Source of the DNA: Echinometra lucunter
Lineage: Eukaryota; Echinodermata; Echinoidea; Camarodonta; Echinometridae
Reading direction: 5' to 3'
Assembly (NCBI GenBank): GCA_029962745.1
Contig: CM057157.1
Coordinates: 27,037,433 to 27,101,432 of the forward strand
Length of the DNA: 64,000 nucleotides
This document shows, piece after piece, positions 10,173 through 22,200 of the stretch. A program made the position numbers and the translations under genes. Every line of letters begins with the position of its first letter. Positions within the stretch are counted from its first letter, which is position 1. A model generated the notes under the pieces. The model saw nothing but the letters and a program-made list of their open reading frames with translations. It had not been told where the DNA came from and ran no database searches.

Positions 10173-12489
10173 AAATCTTGATCTCTCCAGCTGAGAGCCC
10201 GCCCAGAAGAGATGCAGATTTTTGCTCTCCATTGGGTAATTTCACGTGCCTCTTCTCTCGGGGAATAGAAATCGTGGAATCTCCATCAATCGACGCGTGA
10301 TGAAGATTCAGCTTTCTGGATGTTTAGCTCGGTGGAGCGTGCGCGAGGTGCGTGTGCGTGCAGTTTCAAACCGCATGTGCATACTTTAATAGGCATACAT
10401 TTATTGATCGTTCCTCCCAGTGAGAGGTTAGGGCAGGGGGAGAGAGGATGTTGGATGCGGATGTCATTGCTACGGCGACGGGGCTTGGGCACTCCCTAGT
10501 GATGCCCTGGAGCATCCTAAAGTTGTGTTCACACTGCTTTGCAGTCATCGTTCTTTTTTTTTGGGGGGGGGGCTGGTGAATTTCATTTCTATTGTGTTTG
10601 ATGAGCACTTTGTGTTGGAGGAAGTTTGACTAATTTTGACTAATTATAAATACATGTTTATGTTTGAAATGTAAAATCTTTTCATAATTGCCTGTAAAAG
10701 CAAATTAAGAATTTGGAGGCCAAGGGATTATTTTTTATTATGTTAGAATAGAAATTGACCCCTTTTGTGATATGTTTGTTCTTGACCATGATTTCAAGGC
10801 TCCTTTTAATACTTGCTCTAAATTCTGGATAGTCAAGATATATTGAAACATAGGCATGCAATGTACTCACAGTTTATTTCTAGTTTTCACCTCGCTCATT
10901 AGTTCAAATATTTATGATGTCATCATAAATCAATTATGTATTTTGTCTGGAAAAAATTCCTAGTAGACAAGGAGAAAGTTCATGTTAATATTCATAGAGA
11001 GGCTCTGATATCATCCTAGTTAGTATCTGTTATTAGTCATGCCCCCTTTGACGTAATAGCTCGTCTACAAAGCATATCAGCATGGCATTGTTGTCTTGAT
11101 AGTAAGAATCTATACACAATGACCTCCAGACATAGCTGAGTGATTTGTGAAGATGGTTTTTGTTCTAGTTTAATTATTCAGATCCGGTCGGGAAGGGGGG
11201 GGGGGGGAGGGGCTTATAAGTGCACTTTTGGTATAAGTTTTCAAGATCAAAGTTATGTGCATTACTCTGTGTGTGGGGGTGTGTGTGTGTGTAAGGACTC
11301 AGAAAAAGTAGGCACCCGGGACGCTTGACACTGGTCCCAGAATCTTGGTGCTGACCCCTCCCATCTTAATTTTTTTTTTACAAAGGGATCAATGTAAGTA
11401 AACAGACCCTAAATTTCAATCCAGAGCTCCTACAAAACAGTTACATGGATATATGTAATTATAGATTTTTATTATACATTTATAATAATAAATTTTCACA
11501 AATTATTCAAATTTAGGAATGCTTCATTCACACGTAAATGATAACTCATCATTATCTTCATCTTCATCTTTATTTTACCCTTTGCATGTTGAAGCCAGGT
11601 GGCCAATGTATTAAACCTTTGACACACAGATAATTCACTGTATATATTCAATGGGTTGAAACATCCTATAAAACATAAGTATGGGATGGGTGTGAACGTG
11701 ACACTAAGTTCATACACCATTGTAACATCCATCCACTTAGACGTATAATTCCTATTTCATCTCCCAATCTCAAATTTCCCCCTCTTGCTTCCTCCCAGGG
11801 GGATTACCCCTCTTTGTCCGAAGCAGGGTCTGCTTGCGTTCGTTTTGGGATACGGGTCTTTGTCGTATTAAAACTGAAATGAGACCCAGAGGCCGCTACT
11901 CGTGATCCACTCTCTTCCGCATATTCATATATCTGAGCTTTATGAAATATGAACGCTGCTTTAATAGCTGTGTTATGTACATCCAAGCAGAAGTTTTATG
12001 TACAAGGTCCATAGGCCTTTGCCTTCCATACATTGTATATGCACAGATCCATTAGTAGCAGTTAAAAAATATCTTTTGAAATTAGATTTGAAATGAATTG
12101 ATTTCAGTTTTGTTAAAAGATTGTGCGACACGACTTCTAGGAGGAACTATTCAGAATTTTGTAATGTAATGTAGGTAATGTAGTGGTCCAGATAATTACC
12201 ACACAATTCATTCTCTATTTTATTTTGTCATGTTTTATTGATTTTTTTTTCTCATTGGGATTATGTGAGGTGGGCCTCAAAATATTTTCAAGAATGAAGG
12301 TGGGCCTCGAAAAAAATTTGATAGCCAAAGCGGGCCTCGAGGTAAAAAAGGTTGAGAAGCACTGCCCTATTGCATCCTCCATTTACATTCTGGCCTTAGA
12401 AATGTGTTGTCTGATATTCAAATACATATTTTCATCATGTGAAAAAGTTTTGGCAAAATTCATGAAAATTATCAATACTTTTTCATACC
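10173..12489. other. Copy A, unannotated
   Basis: Apart from poly-T/poly-G (about 10551-10570), poly-G (about 11196-11208) and GT (about 11278-11292) tracts I see no structure. All of it is present in copy B (49167-51479). No open frame of gene-like length or composition was found. Confidence 0.4.
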
Positions 12490-12525
12490 TTTTTTTTTTT
12501 TTTTTTTTTGGGGGGGGGGGGGGGT
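12490..12525 (+). repeat. Poly-T/poly-G tract
   Basis: About 20 T followed directly by about 15 G. Copy B has the same junction (51481-51511) with different run lengths. Confidence 0.9.
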
Positions 12526-12918
12526 CATGTCTCCCAGTCTCTCCTTGATATGATGCCCATGACTGGAATAAAGATAGGGGATTTTATGAATCTTGACAAT
12601 CATTTTAAAGCCACTTAGTAGCATACCAGAGAGGATAATGAATACTTGTCTGCATGATGTTCAGTAATTACGTTGGCAGAGAGATAAATGCCCACAGCAT
12701 ACTAATTGAGGTATTAAACTGAAGATTAAATTTAAGATTAAATTGAAGATTGAATTGGAGAAGCTTTCTGGCATAGAGAAGCAGAGATAATGCTCTTATT
12801 GAGTGTATTATTTGCAGTATTTAATTTACTTTTGGACTGTTCTTTTCTTTTTCTTTTTTTTTTCATTTTATCTGAGTTTCTTTTAAAGATGATTTGAAAT
12901 AAGAAGGGAAACATATAC

Positions 12919-12958
<40 letters not shown>

Positions 12959-13275
12959 AAGAGAGAGAGAGAGAGCGCACACAAGAAAGTACAGAAACAG
13001 AAGGGGATGAGATGGGATGAGAGAGAGGAAAGAGACGGGGAAAATGGAGAAAGGGAGAGAAATCAAAATGTAGAAAAACAGGGAGAGGAAGAGATAGAGA
13101 GAGAAAGGAAGAAGAAAGTGAGAGCTGAAGAAAAGAGAGAGTGTGTGCAGAGAGAGGAGGAGGAAGAAGAAAGGGATGGCATTGGAGAAAGAGAGAGAGG
13201 GAAGGAGAGAGATAGAGAGGCAGAGGCAGATTGTGAGTACAAGGAGGGGTACATTGAGAGTGCAAGGGGGGGGGG
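12919..13275 (+). repeat. GA-rich low-complexity tract
   Basis: Purine-only tract beginning with about 18 GA units and ending in a G-run. It creates long open frames of Ser-Leu repeats on one strand and Arg-Glu repeats on the other, which should not be annotated as proteins. The copy B tract (51906-52309) starts with about twice as many GA units. Confidence 0.9.
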
Positions 13276-13904
13276 TGGGGGAGAACCCTCAGTTTTATTG
13301 ATGCTGACTGAAATCTGTTACGGACTTGCTAATGTATGTTTTCTTTTAATCTCCTGCCCTGGTATTGCATCAGATGCCAAAGTTTTTGTTGCAAGTGTTG
13401 AGGATTTGTAATTAAAGCAATCTTATTAGTCTGTAGGTGACTCACTCACAAGGTCTGTCCTCTTGGGAGCTCTCTGACTAATCCAGCGTCAATTTTTCAG
13501 CATGATGAAAGAAAATTGGTTTGTGGGGAAAAATATAAGGAATACCAATATGAAACTTTGAAATGTTAATAAGGACCTGATCAAGGTTTTGATATCAATT
13601 TAAATGGTTAAAGGTTTAAAACGGTAAATTCAAAGTATGCAAAGATTTTTTACTTGGAGTTAATTTGTATTTGAGAGAGAAGGAGGTCAATACAGATGCA
13701 GCTGCATTTTAGTGTACAAGATAGAGTACATTTAGTTGAGTAATTGTTTTTTTTTAATTAGTTATGCTGCTGAATGCAAATTATGAAGTAGAGGGCCCAG
13801 TCTTGTCAATGAATTCAGATTGTTGTCATTTTTCATATATCATTAGGTTGTGATAAAACTTTGTTGTTTTGTAATGTAACCTTTGTCAAAATATCAATAT
13901 CAAT

Positions 13905-14285
13905 CAGAGGGTCGGGGGATCAAATCCCAGCCCGGCACTGACGTCCTTTAGCAAGACATTAATCCACGTTTGCCATTCTCCACCCAGGTTTAAATGGGGA
14001 CCCGATATGCTAGAGTGCTACATATTTGGCCGCTAAGCTATGACGACCGGGGTAATAATGTTGGAGCGCCATGAGCGTCAGACTGGGTGCCATTATATAA
14101 AACTTGCTATTATAGTAACTTTGCCATCAATGGTAACTTTCATGGAATACTGGATTTTGATTGGTTGTTGAGCAATATTATCATGGTAGTTACCATTGAT
14201 GGCAAAGTTACTATAATAGCAAGTTTTTATGCAACGGCACCATGAGCGTTATACAAGAAGCCATTATTATTATTATTATTATTAA
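13905..14285 (+). mobile_element. tRNA-derived SINE, 5' truncated, with nested hairpin element
   Basis: GATCAAATCCCAGCC at about 13918 (GGTTTGAATCCCAGCC in copy B at 52947) is a good RNA polymerase III B box. A SINE-like body follows, with TTTAGCAAGACATTAATCC and CCACCCAGGTTTAAATGG, and the element ends in an (ATT)n tail at about 14260-14283. No A box was found upstream, so the 5' end is missing. The inverted repeat at 14100-14230 splits the 3' part. A diverged relative lies at 37616-37822. Confidence 0.7.
14098..14232. mobile_element. Hairpin MITE nested in the SINE
   Basis: Left arm (about 14102-14139) and right arm (about 14189-14226) are perfect or near-perfect inverse complements over about 37 bases; their outer portion reads ACTTGCTATTATAGTAAC. 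The loop is about 50 bases. Copy B carries the same structure at 53131-53256 with one arm substitution. It is non-coding. It interrupts the SINE body just before its tail. Confidence 0.8.
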
Positions 14286-14920
14286 TATCTTTGATTTGGC
14301 ATTTATTCAGATTATCTAAGAGGTCACATGTATGCAATATGCTCTTTGCTATTGAAAATGTCCAAGAGCTAATTACAGTGTGTCTTTGCAATTGTCATTT
14401 TGATTTGATATTTTTCCTTTAAGATACTATTAGTCACCCTGGGAAAGCCCTACCCCAAGGCTGTAGGTTGCTATGATCTGATTATGGGTGCATATTAAAG
14501 GTAAATTATTAGATTTGATACTAGCTAATTGCTGATGTTATTATTACAAACTTCTGATATTTGCTTTGTGTGTGGGTTTTGATACCATTTTGATACTTTT
14601 CCTTCTGAAGTTTTTCTTTGAATTTGAATTGATAGTAATTGCCTGCAGAAAAACAGAATGATATTCTCCATAGGGTACAAAGTTTTAAATTAGAAGTATT
14701 ATGATAACATGAGACTTCACTTTGTCATCACATGTTTTTCTTTTTAAAAACTGTTTCAATAACAGGACACTTTTTCAACCATATCATTTCCTTTTTTAAG
14801 TGTCCTCATCAATGTGTCAATAGTCGTTAACTTTTTTTTAGCCATATGTCTAGATATTCAAGAAGATTTTTCTTCTTCAGAATGTATATAGTCTTTCAGA
14901 GCTTTATACATCAATTTAGC

Positions 14921-14944
14921 GGGGGGGGGGGGGGGGGGGGGGGG
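14921..14944 (+). repeat. Poly-G run of 24
   Basis: Uninterrupted G-run. The matching run in copy B (53954-53970) is 17 G. Confidence 0.95.
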
Positions 14945-15532
14945 CAGTGTTAATAATAAAAAAAAAAGTTATTTATGTACCTTCCGTTGTTTGGTCTTGT
15001 TTTGTTTAGTGAAGATCCTTCAGAATTTTCTGAAGTTGCAGTGAAATTTAATTGCAGTGATTTTTTTGTCTGATATTTCAATTTCTAATAGAAATATTTC
15101 AATGCTTTCCCGTGCTAAATATCTCTTTTCTGTTTTTTCCCCCTGGGGGAGGTGGGGGGGGGGTGGTGTATTCTGGTTATATTCGGTGTCAGTCAGAATT
15201 AAAGCGAAGGGATACTTGAATGTCATCTGCTCTCATGTCAGTACCTGCTTGTTCTTCTTTTGATGGATTTAAAACGCAAGGTGAAGGTAGAAGTATAATG
15301 TTTCTTTGGGGTTTGGCATTCAGTCACCTTGCCATAATGTTAAGACGTTGACATGCCAGTTCTGAAATAAAGACAGGATTTCAAGATTTACCTGGGGATA
15401 ACTTTCTGTCACTGTCATGTGACCAGGATGAAAAGGTTCTTAACCAGCTCAATGTCATACACTTTCGGGGGAAGAGATAAAGTACTGTTGAACATACATG
15501 TTGTGCATATTGTTCAGACACAAAAAATCTGT

Positions 15533-15591
15533 GTTATAGCTATACTAAAAACAGTATAGCTACCGGTATACTGAAACCGTATAGCTATACA
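15533..15591. repeat. Interleaved quasi-palindrome TATAGCTATAC
   Basis: GTTATAGCTATACT and GTATAGCTATAC flank an inner CAGTATA...TATACTG pair, so the stretch can pair in more than one way. The same structure is in copy B (54552-54610). Function unknown; a decayed element is as likely as a protein-binding site. Confidence 0.6.
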
Positions 15592-15761
15592 ATATACAAT
15601 GAATTTCTTTGTTTGTACGCTCACTAACGAAATGACGTATAGAGAAATGTCGTATAACAAAACTACGGTCTGAGCATTGTTTCGAACTAGAATTGGATAA
15701 AGAATCATCTTGTGTGTGTCTGAACGTATGGTAATCGTAGAATTGTAAAACTGGGCAGGGC

Positions 15762-16251
15762 TTAAAGGCAATGGCTAACTTTGTGAGCAGCTGATTTAGA
15801 AAATTCTCAAACTAAGATGAAACATGTTTGAGTACTTGTATTTGTACTCAAAACCCCTGAAACTAACCATAATTTGGAATGAAAAACTGTAAGTTAGACG
15901 GAAACCGTGATTTTATTATTTTTCATCTCAAGAGACAATTAAGAGGACCATTTTGCTTCAATTAAAAAATACCGTTATCTGCCTCCTGCCGCATGATACG
16001 CCAATACATACAGTATGGTCCGGTGAGCCATGCGCGCATGCGCACTCCTTACGTCTGGTCTGTGCAACCGACCCTTGTATATTTTCAAACATTGGTTCAC
16101 ATTTTCTAATATTTAGAATTATGTCCCGTGGATATTATACTTTGAAACTTTCAGACTGGTATTTTTACACTATAACCCTTATGTTTATCCCATTTTCAAG
16201 TAGCAAAATGAGATGATTAAAACTCATAGCAGTGTTAACCAATGTCTTTAA
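15762..16251. mobile_element. TTAA-flanked MITE family R1, about 490 bp
   Basis: The left end TTAAAGGCAATGGCTAAC and right end GTTAACCAATGTCTTTAA are inverted repeats flanked by TTAA. Full relatives are at 42004-42511 (about 508 bp), 18668-18960 and 56229-56521 (both internally deleted, about 293 bp). Truncated ends are at 26976-27026 and 54767-54811. There is no transposase frame; the open frame inside has no known domain. TTAA flanks suggest piggyBac-type mobilisation, by inference. In copy B only the first 45 bases remain here. Confidence 0.8.
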
Positions 16252-16527
16252 CATGAGCACTGTCGAAAGGAGACATGACCTTGCCATGATAACATGCACA
16301 GTAGAAAACTGTGCATTTATACAACGTTTTCTTTGAAGAGTTTGGGATGTGTCTGAACACTCTGTTTGCTATAAGATGATTCTTTTATACAATCGAGTTT
16401 TGGGATAAGCGTTTTGTGTCTGAACATGGGGATATTGGCAAAGAAGTGTCTGCCTGAAATTGAGTAATTTCATGCTTAGTTTTTTTTTTTTTTTCCAAAT
16501 TACAAGCACATTTCACTACAAAAATAA

Positions 16528-16626
16528 TTAGCCCATCGAACACTAAGACTGAGATGATTCAGGCTATAGGGTCTATGGAAAATGTGTATTATACTGAAAT
16601 AAAATCATGCTTTTGAAAATGGGTTA
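16528..16626. mobile_element. About 90-bp TTAA-associated MITE, copy 2
   Basis: Shares GGGTCTATGGAAAATGTG and TTATACTGAAAT with copies at 1890 and 41013 and ends in GGGTTAA. The left end is decayed (TTAGCCCATCGAA). Confidence 0.55.
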
Positions 16627-17093
16627 ATTATTTCTTTAGGGTGGCATATAGTACTGTAATTGACTAGGGGTTGTTTTAAAACAAAACCACTCTTCTCTTG
16701 GGAACCGATAACCAACTACTGTATTATGTTAGTGTATTTTTTAAAAAGTAAATAATTTCAGCATTTTCTGTTGTTGTCAACTGTTAGACGTGCAGAAGAC
16801 TTCTAAGTTTATTTAAACTATTCGTGAAGTAATAATTGATATTATGGAAATACAAAAGAAAAAGAAAACAGTGCAGTGGATTTCACACAGTGAAATATAT
16901 ATTTTATCCGTGAATACAAGGAGAAAACCTAAATTAGATTGTTAGGCAGATATTTTTCTTGTGAAAGTGTGTGAATTGAGTTTAGAAATCAACAAGTAAC
17001 TTTTGAAAATAAGTCTGAAAACATGGCACATTAAGAAAACTGTTTTTTTTTTATATGGATTGTTTATATTATATTTCCCTATCACAAACTTTA

Positions 17094-17574
17094 AATGATT
17101 TTAAAGACCAAGTTTGAGATTTCACAGGTATTAGCATCAGAGGAGAAATAGTTTTTCTAATCTCCATTAAAATAAAAAGTTATAGTAATTTTTGATAAAT
17201 ATCATTTCTTAAGGCCCCGTCACATATTAGCGAATCGAGCCAACGAATGCCTAACGTATTCGAAAATTTGGACATGCGTTCGTGTTCGTTGCCATTCGTT
17301 TGTAACACGTTTGACGTACGTGGTATTCATTAGCTGTTCGTAGGTGTTCGCAGACATACGCTGGAGCTGATTTTCTATTTTGGACATGTTCAAAAATTTA
17401 GAACCCTATTGTGGCCAAGAATTTGAGCGTATTTGAGCGTATCTTGACTTTTCCAAAAAAAAAAAGCTGTTCGCTAGGCATTCGTTAGCTCTATTCGCTA
17501 ATATGTGATGGGGCCTTTATATTTAATTGTAATCTCTCTGCTCTGAAGGCATAATCTTGCTCTTGCATTAAAAA

Positions 17575-17607
<33 letters not shown>

Positions 17608-17831
17608 GTTATTATTACTATTATCATTATTGTTATTATTTTGTGAAATGGTGATTTTATACACCAATTTTGAGATTTCACAAGTATCATCATCAAAGGA
17701 GAAACAGTTTTCCCAATCTTCTCCATTTTTGAAAATTTTAAAGTAAATTTTTATAAATATCCTTACTCATATTTAATTGTAGTCTCTCTGCTCTGAAGGC
17801 ATCATCTTGCTCTTGCATTATTATTATTATT

Positions 17832-17873
<42 letters not shown>

Positions 17874-17900
17874 ATTATTATTGTTATTATTATTATTTAT
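17094..17900 (+). repeat. 250-bp tandem repeat with ATT/TTG microsatellites
   Basis: ATTTAATTGTAATCTCTCTG starts at 17521 and, with one change, at 17771. The sequence around GAGATTTCACA and the oligo-T AT-rich stretch precede each. The first unit is interrupted by the Harbinger-like element. Microsatellites differ between haplotypes: copy A has (ATT)n then (TTG)n at about 17834-17870, while copy B (55133-55490) has (ATT)n and (TTTA)n with no TTG run. Confidence 0.7.
17212..17516. mobile_element. PIF/Harbinger-like MITE, 305 bp, TSD TTA
   Basis: Terminal inverted repeats of about 45 bases begin AGGCCCCGTCACATATTAGC on the left and, inverted, AGGCCCCATCACATATTAGC on the right. TTA flanks both ends (17209-17211 and 17517-17519). 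The neighbouring tandem unit at about 17740-17790 lacks the insertion and has TCATATTTAATTG at the junction, which is effectively an empty site. A 3-bp TWA duplication is the signature of PIF/Harbinger. There is no coding sequence. Confidence 0.75.
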
Positions 17901-18221
17901 TCATTTCTCTTTTTTTTTTTGGGGGGGGGTCTTTTTATGGATATTATCATGTCTTTTGTAGTCTGTAGTTTGTGTCTTCCTTCCTTTACCCTATCCATTC
18001 GTCATTCTTCACTGATTAAAAAATGATATCATGAAGGATGAGAGTAAATATTTTAAGAGTCTGGGATCTCTCCAAATTATTGACGTCTTCATGGAGATAC
18101 CGTGGATGCAGCTGTGCTCTTTAACAGGTGGGCATTTCAGCAATGCAGCATGACATTTCAAATGTGATTGGAACATAAGATACATTTTATATTTACCTCA
18201 CTGGAGTCTTAAAGAAAGTAA

Positions 18222-18509
18222 AACCCTGCGGACAAATCTATTTCAGTGAATAGAGAGGAAAGAGAGAAGCAATTAAAAAACAAGTTCCATCAAATTCTGT
18301 TACGAATTGAGATCTTCTTCTTAAATCGAGATATATCATGGAAAAATGTATTTGACACAATATATGTTGAGTTCACAAAGAGACAAGCAGCATTTTTAGA
18401 GATAATGGAAAAATATGAAATTTTGTGTACAAAACATATTGAGAGTTATCCATCTAAACCTGCCATTTTGAAGCAACATTTCCAATTTGAGGATCGCAAT
18501 AGAAAGTAA
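18222..18509 (+). CDS. Doubtful: conserved open frame of up to 95 codons
   Basis: Open from 18222 to a TAA at 18507, with no ATG near its start. The product is rich in Lys, Glu and Ile and includes the words WKNVFDTIYVEFTKRQAAF and YPSKPAILKQHF. I recognise no family. The frame is intact in copy B (55806-56069), with three replacement changes and one silent change over the last 88 codons, so there is no sign of purifying selection. A possible acceptor TTTCAG at 18241-18246 is TTTCTG in copy B. The downstream sequence resembles common dispersed-repeat DNA. Most likely a chance frame in a repeat; an exon is not excluded. Confidence 0.15.
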   Translation, partial: NPADKSISVNREEREKQLKNKFHQILLRIEIFFLNRDISWKNVFDTIYVEFTKRQAAFLEIMEKYEILCTKHIESYPSKPAILKQHFQFEDRNRK

Positions 18510-18667
18510 ATTGAGACTTTTCAAACTTTCATAACTTTCTCATTTTGACCGATTTTCATAGAACTTTCTTAAAATTGCTTCTCTCTGTCCTCTATTTTCA
18601 TTAAAATGCATATATCCTCAGGTTTTCATTCTTCTTTAAGCTTGCCTGATGCAGTATGTAGTTATTA

Positions 18668-18960
18668 TTAAAGGCATTGGCTAACTTTGTGAGCAGCTGA
18701 TTTAAAAAATCCTCAAACTAAGATAAAACATGTGTATATGAGTACTTATACTAAAAAATCCTGAAATCAACCATAATTTGGAATGAAAAATTGTAAGTTA
18801 GACGCAAACCGCGATTTTATTATTTTTCGTCTTGAGAGACAATAAATAAGAGGACCGTTTTGCTCGAATTAAAAAATACCGTTATCTGCCTTCCGCCACA
18901 TGAAACTACAATACAAATGAGATTTTTAAAAATTATAACAATGTTAACCAATGTCTTTAA
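18668..18960. mobile_element. R1 MITE, internally deleted
   Basis: Ends TTAAAGGCATTGGCTAAC and GTTAACCAATGTCTTTAA, length about 293. It lacks about 200 bases of the right half found in the 15762 and 42004 copies. Present at the same place in copy B (56229-56521), so this insertion predates the split of the two copies. Confidence 0.8.
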
Positions 18961-19069
18961 AGGTTCTGTTCAGCATCTTTACATATTGAAACTGAAAGCA
19001 AGGTTGTTGAATGGTTTGGTAATTTTACAAGACTAAAAAAAAATATGTATATTTGTTTGGAAGTAAGCA

Positions 19070-19290
19070 ACCAGGGGACGATGGTTTTAAATCCTCTCCT
19101 AGAGACTTGGTAATGAGGATTGATAGTTTACAAAATGGTACTGGTGTATCCACTTGGTTTTGTACCTCAGCACACCCATTTAAGAGACCAGGGACTGATG
19201 GCTTTAAATTCTCTCCTAGAGACTTGGTATTGAGGATTGATAGTTTAAATTAGTGTATCCACTTGGTTTTGTACCTCAGCACACCCATTT
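19070..19290 (+). repeat. Two-copy tandem repeat, about 110-118 bp
   Basis: TCTCCTAGAGACTTGGTA and GTATCCACTTGGTTTTGTAC each occur twice, 109-118 bases apart. The open frame here repeats the peptide word SPRDLV for this reason. Present in copy B (56630-56855). Confidence 0.7.
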
Positions 19291-19299
19291 AAAAAAATG

Positions 19300-22200
19300 G
19301 TGGTCTTTATGGACAGGTGGTCTTTGTATACAGGTGGTCACAGAAGCAGGTTGGACTGTATATTGATTTTGTTCAAGGAGAAGCCTATCCTATACACCAG
19401 TGCACAGCTGAGTCTGAGATCATAGATAAATCATCATGACTACATGTGTTTTTGTTGTGTATTATTTAGGAAATCCAAACAATTTTCAACAAACATGTAA
19501 CTTTTTTTCACTAAATCCTTTTGAGTTACTAGTACCTTCTCTAGCTAAATTGCACCTCCAATGTTTCAGAGTTCATTTTATTTGAAGATGACACAGAAAG
19601 GTGACACTAACTTTGTTTTTGAGGGACAGAGGGACCTTTATTCAGTGTGATTGAATAGTAGAAATTGTGACACAGTGGGGCTCTTTTATTATGTTAGGAG
19701 GCTTTCCTAAAAGTTTTGGAAGCAGATCACCTTGATCAGCCCTTGTCATTTTGTATCCTTATTTGGTCATAATCACATTGATAAGGAATGCTTGTCCCTT
19801 GCAAAGAAAGTTTTGCCCTCCAAATTAGTTCTATGCAAATTGGCAACTCTGTCAAAGCACATTATTCTGACCATATTGTGATGCATGTATTGAGCCTATA
19901 TTATATATGGCTTTAGAAATAAACTCCGCGTTTCCATTGAAACTTCTCCCCGAAGTGAAAGCTCCTGAAAGATTTGAAGAAATAAAGAGGTTGACCCCCC
20001 CCCCAAAGACTTTTCTGGAAAGGAATTCAAGGCTTTGAAGAGTGAAACGATGGTATACCACATCCTTTGCCACAGATATTGTTTTCAAGGGAATCCCCTT
20101 GCCATTTACAATTAAAAGGGCAAACTATTAAAAGCATCCATGAGAGTCAGTCGATGATGCTTAGATGTGGTAGCAAAAAGAATTTTTGAACACAACTTGT
20201 TGAATATTGTCTCGACTTAACTTGCATAAAATTAAAACTAGATGTACAATATATTTTTGATTCTGTGTCTTGCCATGATTTCCAATGTATTAGTCTTTAA
20301 GAGAAACTTCTGAAAGGAACTCCCAAATCAGTGCTATCCATTTGTAGCCTGCCCTAGCTTGTATCTACATTATATCTGGTACTCCCCAGGAAGTAACTGG
20401 GATCCTGTAATTTGTTTTTATTTTGTTATTTAAAAGAAAAACAAGCAGAAAACAAAACAGCAATCCAAACAAAAACAAACAAACAAACAAACAAACAACC
20501 CCAGCCCTCATTGCAGCCTAGAATTGCAGGTGTCTTGCTAGTTATCAAGTAAGATTGAGATATTAACCATCTTTTTGATCATCTGTACCATAAACTGGCT
20601 TTAAAAGCAACTATCAACCATCCTTGCATTCAAATAAAATATGCACTGTTACAGTTTGCCCATTTAGTTTCAGGCAGGCAAGCAATGATGACAAGTCTTC
20701 TTTCTCAAATGTCTTTCCTGAACTTTCTTGAAATACAAACAACTCATGATGGATGTTTGGCACATGTTATAATGACATTGCCAATTTGACTTTCTTTTCC
20801 TCTTTGATATATTCAACACTTAAGAAGAAAATAAGACTTCCATGAAAATGAGGGTATTGAACCATTGGCTGCTGGAGCTGGGTTGCCCATTGTCAAGCCT
20901 GGGGGAATGATACAAGTCAACATGTAAAGAAAAAGTCTACAAGGTTTTTTTTCTGAAATGATGTAATGTATGTGTACTTTGTGATAACTCTTCCAGTATA
21001 CTCTTTAAAATGTTTTTTTTTTTAAGTCACCGTGAAATATAATGATATGTGCTGTGTTAGGCTATTAATCAAGCAAACTTTTCAGCTTTCTGAAGCACTT
21101 CTTTTGCAGAAAAAAAAATTATCTTGTAGTTTTTTTCTGCCAAACCACAAGGCAGCATAGTGAAATATGAGAGCGCAAGAAAAGAGGTAAGCAAAAATTC
21201 AGTAGTATAAAAGAAAAAAGAGTTAGTGAAGAATCAGGCAAAGAATACAGTACAATATCCTGGCAGTTTCTTTCCAAAATTGGAACAAACTTTATTAATT
21301 AGATTTGGTGTGCTTTAGATGTATTTGTATACGAAAACAGATGTTTGTATTAAAAGAAGACCAATTTCCGTTGGAAACTCATGATTTGAAAAGAAAATTG
21401 ACTCTGTATACATTTTCAGGTGATGAACATTGTCGTAAGTTATCACGGGGTGAAGATTGTAATACACAACCAGAATGCATTCGAATTTATGATACAGGGA
21501 AAAGTAGGTGTTTTAATTGAATCTCTATTCTTTTACATTCCAGCTGTTTTCTTTTTTTAGTTGAGTCACAACTAATTGTGAATTATAGTGGTGAATTAAT
21601 GACTCTTTGATTATTTCAGTATATTCTACAGTGCACAAACAAAGGCGAGTGGTTCAACAAAAGAAATGAATGGATTTGATTACTAGTATAAAAAAATGGA
21701 ATTTATGTTGCAACTTGATAATTTGATAAGAAATGTTTTCTAAGGCTCAAGAGAAACTGATCTTGAAGTATACAATAATTAGTTGAATATTCTTTCTGCA
21801 ATACACTAACAAAGGCGAATGGTACATGGAATAAAATAACAAATATGTGTAATTGATTACTAATATCAATATCAAGAATAGAATTTAAAATGCCAGTCAT
21901 GATCACAATATCGTTTGCCATTTACACTTGACTGAACTTGAACTTGAACATGCCAAACATTCTTCAGCCTGTCAACAACGATCTGTAATTCCATCCATCT
22001 GTCTGTCTAGCTGCCAAAGTGGCATCGATGCAGAGAAAAATATTCCAATCATCCGTGTAAACATGACTTTGTTTTGAAATTATGTTCTAGATTGACACTT
22101 CTGTGAGGTGTAAACAACTGCTGAAAGAAATTAAAAAGGAAAAATAAAGAAAAAGAAACTTGAAGAGGTTAGATGAATTTGATTTTTGATAATTCCCTTT

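Larger units (their letters stand above)
15807..17522. other. Copy-A-specific segment
   Basis: About 1.7 kb with no counterpart in copy B, which has about 320 unrelated bases instead (54812-55132). It contains most of one R1 element, a 90-bp MITE relative (16528-16626), a Harbinger-like MITE and the start of a 250-bp tandem repeat. Between these I see no gene. Confidence 0.8.

Noticed and set aside
12738..13265. Long Ser/Leu-rich and Arg/Glu-rich frames (also 51724-52299)
   Set aside because: Produced by GA-rich low-complexity DNA; length changes with GA copy number between A and B.
13918..13935. Functional tRNA gene
   Set aside because: Only a B-box-like word; no A box, no cloverleaf, followed by SINE body.
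21060..21520. Candidate exons with a GAG|GTAAGC donor
   Set aside because: Copy B has a length change at the donor and an in-frame stop in the following segment; no domain is recognised.
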